In this document: one piece after another, positions 30,901 through 64,000 of the stretch | Position numbering within the stretch: position 1 is the stretch's first letter | Layout: each line of letters opens with the position of its first letter | From: Odontesthes bonariensis | Taxonomy: Eukaryota > Chordata > Actinopteri > Atheriniformes > Atherinopsidae | NCBI RefSeq assembly: GCF_027942865.1 | Contig: NC_134510.1 | Coordinates: 32,486,663-32,550,662 of the forward strand | Direction of reading: 5' to 3' | Length of the DNA: 64,000 nucleotides | Notes under the pieces: model-generated | Told to the model about the DNA's origin: nothing | The model's input: only the letters and a program-made list of their open reading frames with translations | Database searches by the model: none | Made by a program: the position numbers and the translations under genes

Positions 30901-32656
30901 CACGATAATTTCGAAAACGATACATATCGCCCACCCCTAACAAGCACACGATCGCTGTTCTTTGATAGTCATTTGCAAACATTTTGACATTTGTTATGTT
31001 TAGTCTGTTGCTTAAATGACAATAGTTCATAAACATGAACAAGCTGCCAAATAAAACACGACAGAAGCAACTTTTCGCCACGAAATTTGATATGGATTAC
31101 CAGTGCACACCAGTAACCACTCCGGTGAGTTGATTATTTTGAAAATGGACGTTTATTGTGCTTTTACGGACCTTTCTAGACATGCGCATGACTTGCCGTT
31201 CTGAAGCAGGTTGAGAAGAATCAAAATTAGGCAAATACCAGAGACAGCAGTAAACATCAAAAAAGCGGTGAGGGGGTTCTAAAACATTGCAGATGACTCA
31301 GAAAAGAGGCTTAATGTTGAAAATACCGGAGTTCCCCTTTAAATTCATAGCAATAGAAGGATTAAAAGCAAAATGAGATACCTGAATAACAGCATCAATG
31401 TAAAGCAATAACTATTGGGATCAATATGAAAAAAAAAATGCACAATTCAAGTTTTAATGTATCTATTTTGTGAGGGCTAACACTAATGAGTGACTCACTT
31501 TTCTTGTGTAGGATCTTCACTCTTTCTCTCTTGTTGGCTGTGTTGGTCAGACCTGCTTGAATCCTAGCCAAAGACTCTGCAGACTACAGGACAAAATTAA
31601 GAGATTTATTTAGTTCATGTTAGTAATTAATAAATGTATATAAAAGGAAAGCATTACTTTCAGAGCACAGTTTTTCTGCAATATGTGATCCTGTCTAACA
31701 ACAAACAAAATAAGTGCTCAAGTTCTCCAACATCAAAAGGAAAGTTTTTTTTTTTTTTTTAAATAGGCACATTTTTTTTTTTACATCTGGTTTTCTAGGA
31801 GCAATGCTTCTGAGAAATTTACATTTGTTTGTTCAAAAAGGAAGATCATTATTTGTAGTTTTCAGACCAAATGAAGTATTTTATTTTCACTCATTCTGAG
31901 TACAAGTTTCTTGTGCTTTTTAAGATTTATCCAGTAGTTAATTCCCGAATAACAGAAAATCTGCACGGATAAAAAGAACTTTGTGACACTTTGACTACCC
32001 TGGAAATTCAACATCTACCAGAAAACTGCACAGCATCAATGACTCTTTGTAAATCAAAAGTATTTCTCACATCACATGCTCTGATGAAAAAACCCTTACG
32101 GCGACTAATATTGTCGTTACAATGATTTCAGATCCCTGCACTGTAAACCTATTATCCAATTTTCTACATGTTTGATAAAGAGGGACTCGGTTTAGTTAAG
32201 TAACAAACGTGACAATTTAATGGTTTTGATGAGATCTGTCATTCACAAACTTACTTAAAATATATGGCTCATTAACAAATAACCAACTAGCCACTTTGTA
32301 ATGCTAAGTACAAGCCATATAGCTAACAATGCAACAACTAGATTAACTGGAAACTATTATTAGCTGAGATTTAGGTTAATGTGCGCCATGGATTCTGTTA
32401 ATATCGGTTTTGAATTAAACTTCCGAAAACCAAAAGGGCGTTCACTCCCATCCAGTGACAGAACCATCGTTTACGGTGCTTGGCTAATAGCTAGCTAGCT
32501 AGCAATCGGTTTCCTTTAAAAGCATCCACGTATTAGGAGATATTATGAACAGACCTTAATAGGTTTTCCACTTTTGTTTTTTCTCTCGCCGTATATTCGG
32601 TTCTCCAGCGCGTGAAGACGCATTTCAAGGCTGTCCGTCTCCAATTTCTTTTCCAT
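27898..32656 (-). CDS. dctn3: Dynactin subunit 3 (p22/p24)
   Basis: This is the small shoulder subunit of dynactin, the cofactor that links cytoplasmic dynein to cargo; in the complex it helps tie p150Glued and dynamitin to the Arp1 filament. Exons on the minus strand are 32555-32656, 31499-31583, 29970-30056, 29728-29811, 28356-28414, 28200-28259 and 27898-27984. Every junction keeps phase and the product is 187 residues (human 186). Diagnostic stretches are [11 protein letters not shown] (exon 2), [11 protein letters not shown] (exon 3), [20 protein letters not shown] (exon 4) and [16 protein letters not shown] (exon 5). Heptad-like helices throughout agree with its helical-bundle role. The start is the ATG at 32656, 34 codons before the exon 1 donor. 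The gene faces atg5 head to head. Introns 2 and 4 each hold a DNA transposon. Confidence 0.96.
28200..28259 (-). CDS. dctn3: dctn3 exon 6
   Basis: Twenty codons, [20 protein letters not shown], with acceptor tatcag and donor ATG|gtaatg. It matches the human ESKALLEEYNK helix. Confidence 0.93.
28356..28414 (-). CDS. dctn3: dctn3 exon 5
   Basis: Completes an Asp, then [19 protein letters not shown], the best-conserved stretch of the family. Acceptor tcacag, donor CAG|gtagcc. Confidence 0.95.
28482..29184. mobile_element. TIR DNA transposon with TTA duplication (PIF/Harbinger-like)
   Basis: Long inverted ends (TGCTGCGTGTACACCAAGAG on the left, its complement on the right, about 35 bp with a mismatch) are bounded by TTA at 28479-28481 and 29185-29187. 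Three-base TTA/TWA duplications suggest PIF/Harbinger. At 703 bp no transposase is readable. It lies in dctn3 intron 4. Confidence 0.7.
29728..29811 (-). CDS. dctn3: dctn3 exon 4
   Basis: Completes a Glu, then [20 protein letters not shown] and LDSTYIR plus one base. Acceptor tgtgcag is strong; the donor G|gttcga is weak but is the only GT that keeps phase with exon 5. Confidence 0.88.
29970..30056 (-). CDS. dctn3: dctn3 exon 3
   Basis: Completes Ile63, then [20 protein letters not shown] and MKLEFILA. Acceptor gtgcag, donor G|gtaagg. Confidence 0.95.
30147..30939. mobile_element. hAT MITE E carrying an 18S rRNA fragment
   Basis: ACAAGCAC is duplicated exactly at 30139-30146 and 30940-30947, with inverted ends TAGGGGTGGGCGATATGGGC and CATATCGCCCACCCCTA and subterminal CGATATT/CGATAAT motifs, so the boundaries are those of a hAT insertion. 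Between A-rich left and right arms lies 18S rRNA sequence (about 30279-30768) in place of a transposase. It sits in dctn3 intron 2. The close agreement of the target duplications shows that the rRNA segment arrived as part of this insertion or entered the element later, rather than being a neighbouring rDNA copy. Confidence 0.88.
30279..30768 (+). pseudogene. 18S rRNA fragment (internally deleted)
   Basis: Conserved 18S landmarks appear in order: GCATGCAAGTCTAAG, ACACACGGCCGGTACAGTG, CTAGAGCTAATACATGC, GGCTACCACATCCAAGGAAG, ACCCACTCCCGACTCGG, and GTGCCAGCAGCCGCGG at about 30689. It corresponds to roughly positions 45-640 of a vertebrate 18S gene. Two internal segments are missing: about 130 bases after CTCGAGC (replaced by some 20 unrelated bases) and about 30 bases after ACAGGAC. 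Substitutions are scattered through the rest, so it cannot yield working rRNA. Open frames across it are artefacts. Confidence 0.92.
31100..31338. mobile_element. Possible one-ended TTAA-type MITE remnant
   Basis: The right end GGAGTTCCCCT abuts TTAA (31339-31342), whose complement TTAAAGGGGAACTCC fits the T2-type consensus. I do not find a matching left terminus, so the left limit is a guess. Confidence 0.35.
31499..31583 (-). CDS. dctn3: dctn3 exon 2
   Basis: [20 protein letters not shown] then RVKILHKK, residues 35-62. Acceptor cctgtag, donor A|gtgagt. Confidence 0.95.
31584..32554. other. dctn3 intron 1
   Basis: No exon or element is recognised; a T run lies at 31747-31760. Confidence 0.45.
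32555..32656 (-). CDS. dctn3: dctn3 exon 1 (start)
   Basis: ATG at 32656 opens [20 protein letters not shown], then [14 protein letters not shown], with donor AAG|gtctgt. The ALENRIYG motif matches human ELERWVYG. An in-frame stop (TAA) lies six bases upstream of the ATG, which fixes the start. Confidence 0.93.
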
Positions 32657-62530
<29,874 letters not shown>

Positions 62531-62960
62531 CGCCACTCCCGCACACCTCACTGTCTCCATGACTACGCACCGGTCAACCAGCTGACCCATCAGCCACCTG
62601 GGTAGCCTCAGACATGGTTGCGCTTCATGGTGGAGACTTTGAACTAACAGGCTAACAGGAAGAACATCAGAATCTTGATGACTATGAACAGACCATTCGA
62701 AGGAGGTGTTAAGCAAACCTCGTTTCTCCATCATGTTCATTTATTTTTCTATCCCGTCACTCCTACTCCTCTATTCTGCTCAGAAAACTTGCTACAGGAC
62801 ACGATGATGAAAAGAACCTCTCCTCCCTCTTTCTCTCCAAAAAAAAAGACTTTCTCTTTCTCTAAGAGATGGCTGAATGAGAGGAGGATCTTTTACTTTT
62901 CTGTTCTTCTGTCTCACATCTTTGTCTCCTCTCTGAATAAACAAACTTCTCCAAAAGAGG
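62531..62960 (+). other. atg5 3' UTR, candidate
   Basis: AATAAA at 62936-62941, about 405 bases after the stop, is the first canonical polyadenylation signal. A longer form is possible. Confidence 0.5.
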
Positions 62961-64000
62961 AACGGAGGTGAATGGGTTACTCATTCCTGCTGTGCACCTC
63001 TCCTCATCTAATCAGAGACTGTCCTGGAGACGGAAAGATGGGGTTGTTTTGGAGAGCGGCGTTTTAAGTCCTGCTGAAGTTGCCTTAGTTACGACGGTCA
63101 TGCATGATAACTTACTGTACATGACGTCCTTGAGTTTACATCATATTCTTGAAAATTGTTCATTGTCCATAAAATGTCCCAAATATCTTCATTTGGAAAC
63201 ATCAGCTTGACTGAGGAACGTTTCTGAAGGTTTGACAGCAGTAACTGACAGACAACACTTCCTCTCGGTGTCGGTTTGTAATGAACTCCTGATTTCACTG
63301 TTTAGTTTCCATCCAATTTTCAGTTAATTGCAAAAGCAACATAAAAAGCAGACGCATTATCCAAGTTGTTCTAGTCGGGTACTGCTCCTTAATTAGTAAT
63401 GAGCATTAAATTGTTACTTTAACTTGAATGTATGTAAATCCTTTTCTTGTTTATTTTCTGTACTAATGGTTACATGCTTCTCAATGGGTGATGGGAATCT
63501 CTGATGAGCACAACCAAATGGACAAACTGAAAACGCAGGCTGTCCTTTTCTGTCGGTTCTGCAAAGAGATGGAGATACAGGATTTTCACAGGGTATAATT
63601 TGAGAGTCTTCTAGCATTTAATGAGGCTAAAGCATCATATGAAAGTCTCATGGGGAAAAAAAAGATCTCCACTTGTATCCAAACAGGTGTTGATTTCTTT
63701 CCATCAGCACAACACTTTCAGCTGGTTTTACTGTCTGTTTTTTGTGAGTTTTGGCCCGAGCTTCTTCGTCTGTTGCCAAACTTAAATGAGCATCTGGTTT
63801 TAGTTTTCTTTTGAAAGAGCTCAGTCTAGATGATGGGACTATTAGCTGTAAGTGAACAGGCTTTCAGGAGCCAAGTTCTGCTTATGTTTTGTGTGCCATA
63901 TTTAAGTTTGTGGACACAAAACTGGGAATGCCACATAAGAGATTAGACAACATGAAAGCAGTGCTTGAGTTAGGATAGCTTACTTCATCTTGGCAGAGTA
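62961..64000. other. Downstream of atg5, nothing recognised
   Basis: No coding exon or element terminus is visible. It may be extended atg5 3' UTR or intergenic sequence. Confidence 0.4.

Overview
This is nuclear DNA of a ray-finned (teleost) fish. The genes have vertebrate exon-intron structure with GT-AG junctions, their proteins match human orthologues closely, and the spaces between exons hold typical fish mobile elements: many small hAT elements, TTAA-flanked foldback MITEs, tRNA-derived SINEs, 5'-truncated LINE ends and long (TA)n tracts. All calls come from reading the sequence; no search was run.

Layout. (1) 1-8.2 kb: the first coding exon of a protein kinase gene on the minus strand, whose remainder lies off the left edge, then a dense cluster of nested and adjacent DNA transposons. 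(2) 9.65-24.57 kb, minus strand: nt5c3a, cytosolic pyrimidine 5'-nucleotidase. Eight coding exons give 331 residues. A 13.1 kb first intron contains a probable alternative TATA-driven leader exon. (3) 27.90-32.66 kb, minus strand: dctn3, dynactin subunit 3, with seven exons and 187 residues. Its introns carry a PIF/Harbinger-like element and an unusual hAT element with a piece of 18S rRNA inside. (4) 33.55-62.53 kb, plus strand: atg5, the autophagy ubiquitin-like protein. Seven coding exons give 275 residues, the same length as human ATG5, with the ATG12-acceptor lysine at residue 130. atg5 and dctn3 start head to head across an 0.9 kb shared promoter interval. The last two atg5 introns (10.4 and 13.2 kb) make up over a third of the window.

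The genes do not form one pathway: pyrimidine nucleotide breakdown, dynein-dynactin transport and autophagosome formation are separate housekeeping functions. Each gene model keeps reading phase across every junction and ends at a stop codon, so all three appear functional.

The most notable item is the 793 bp hAT-type element at 30147-30939. It has an exact 8 bp target duplication and holds about 490 bp of internally deleted 18S rRNA sequence. Also of interest are two hAT insertions whose target duplications overlap, three TTAA-flanked foldback elements (two sharing one TTAA), and an uncharacterised pair of similar sequences at 15.1 and 26.3 kb.
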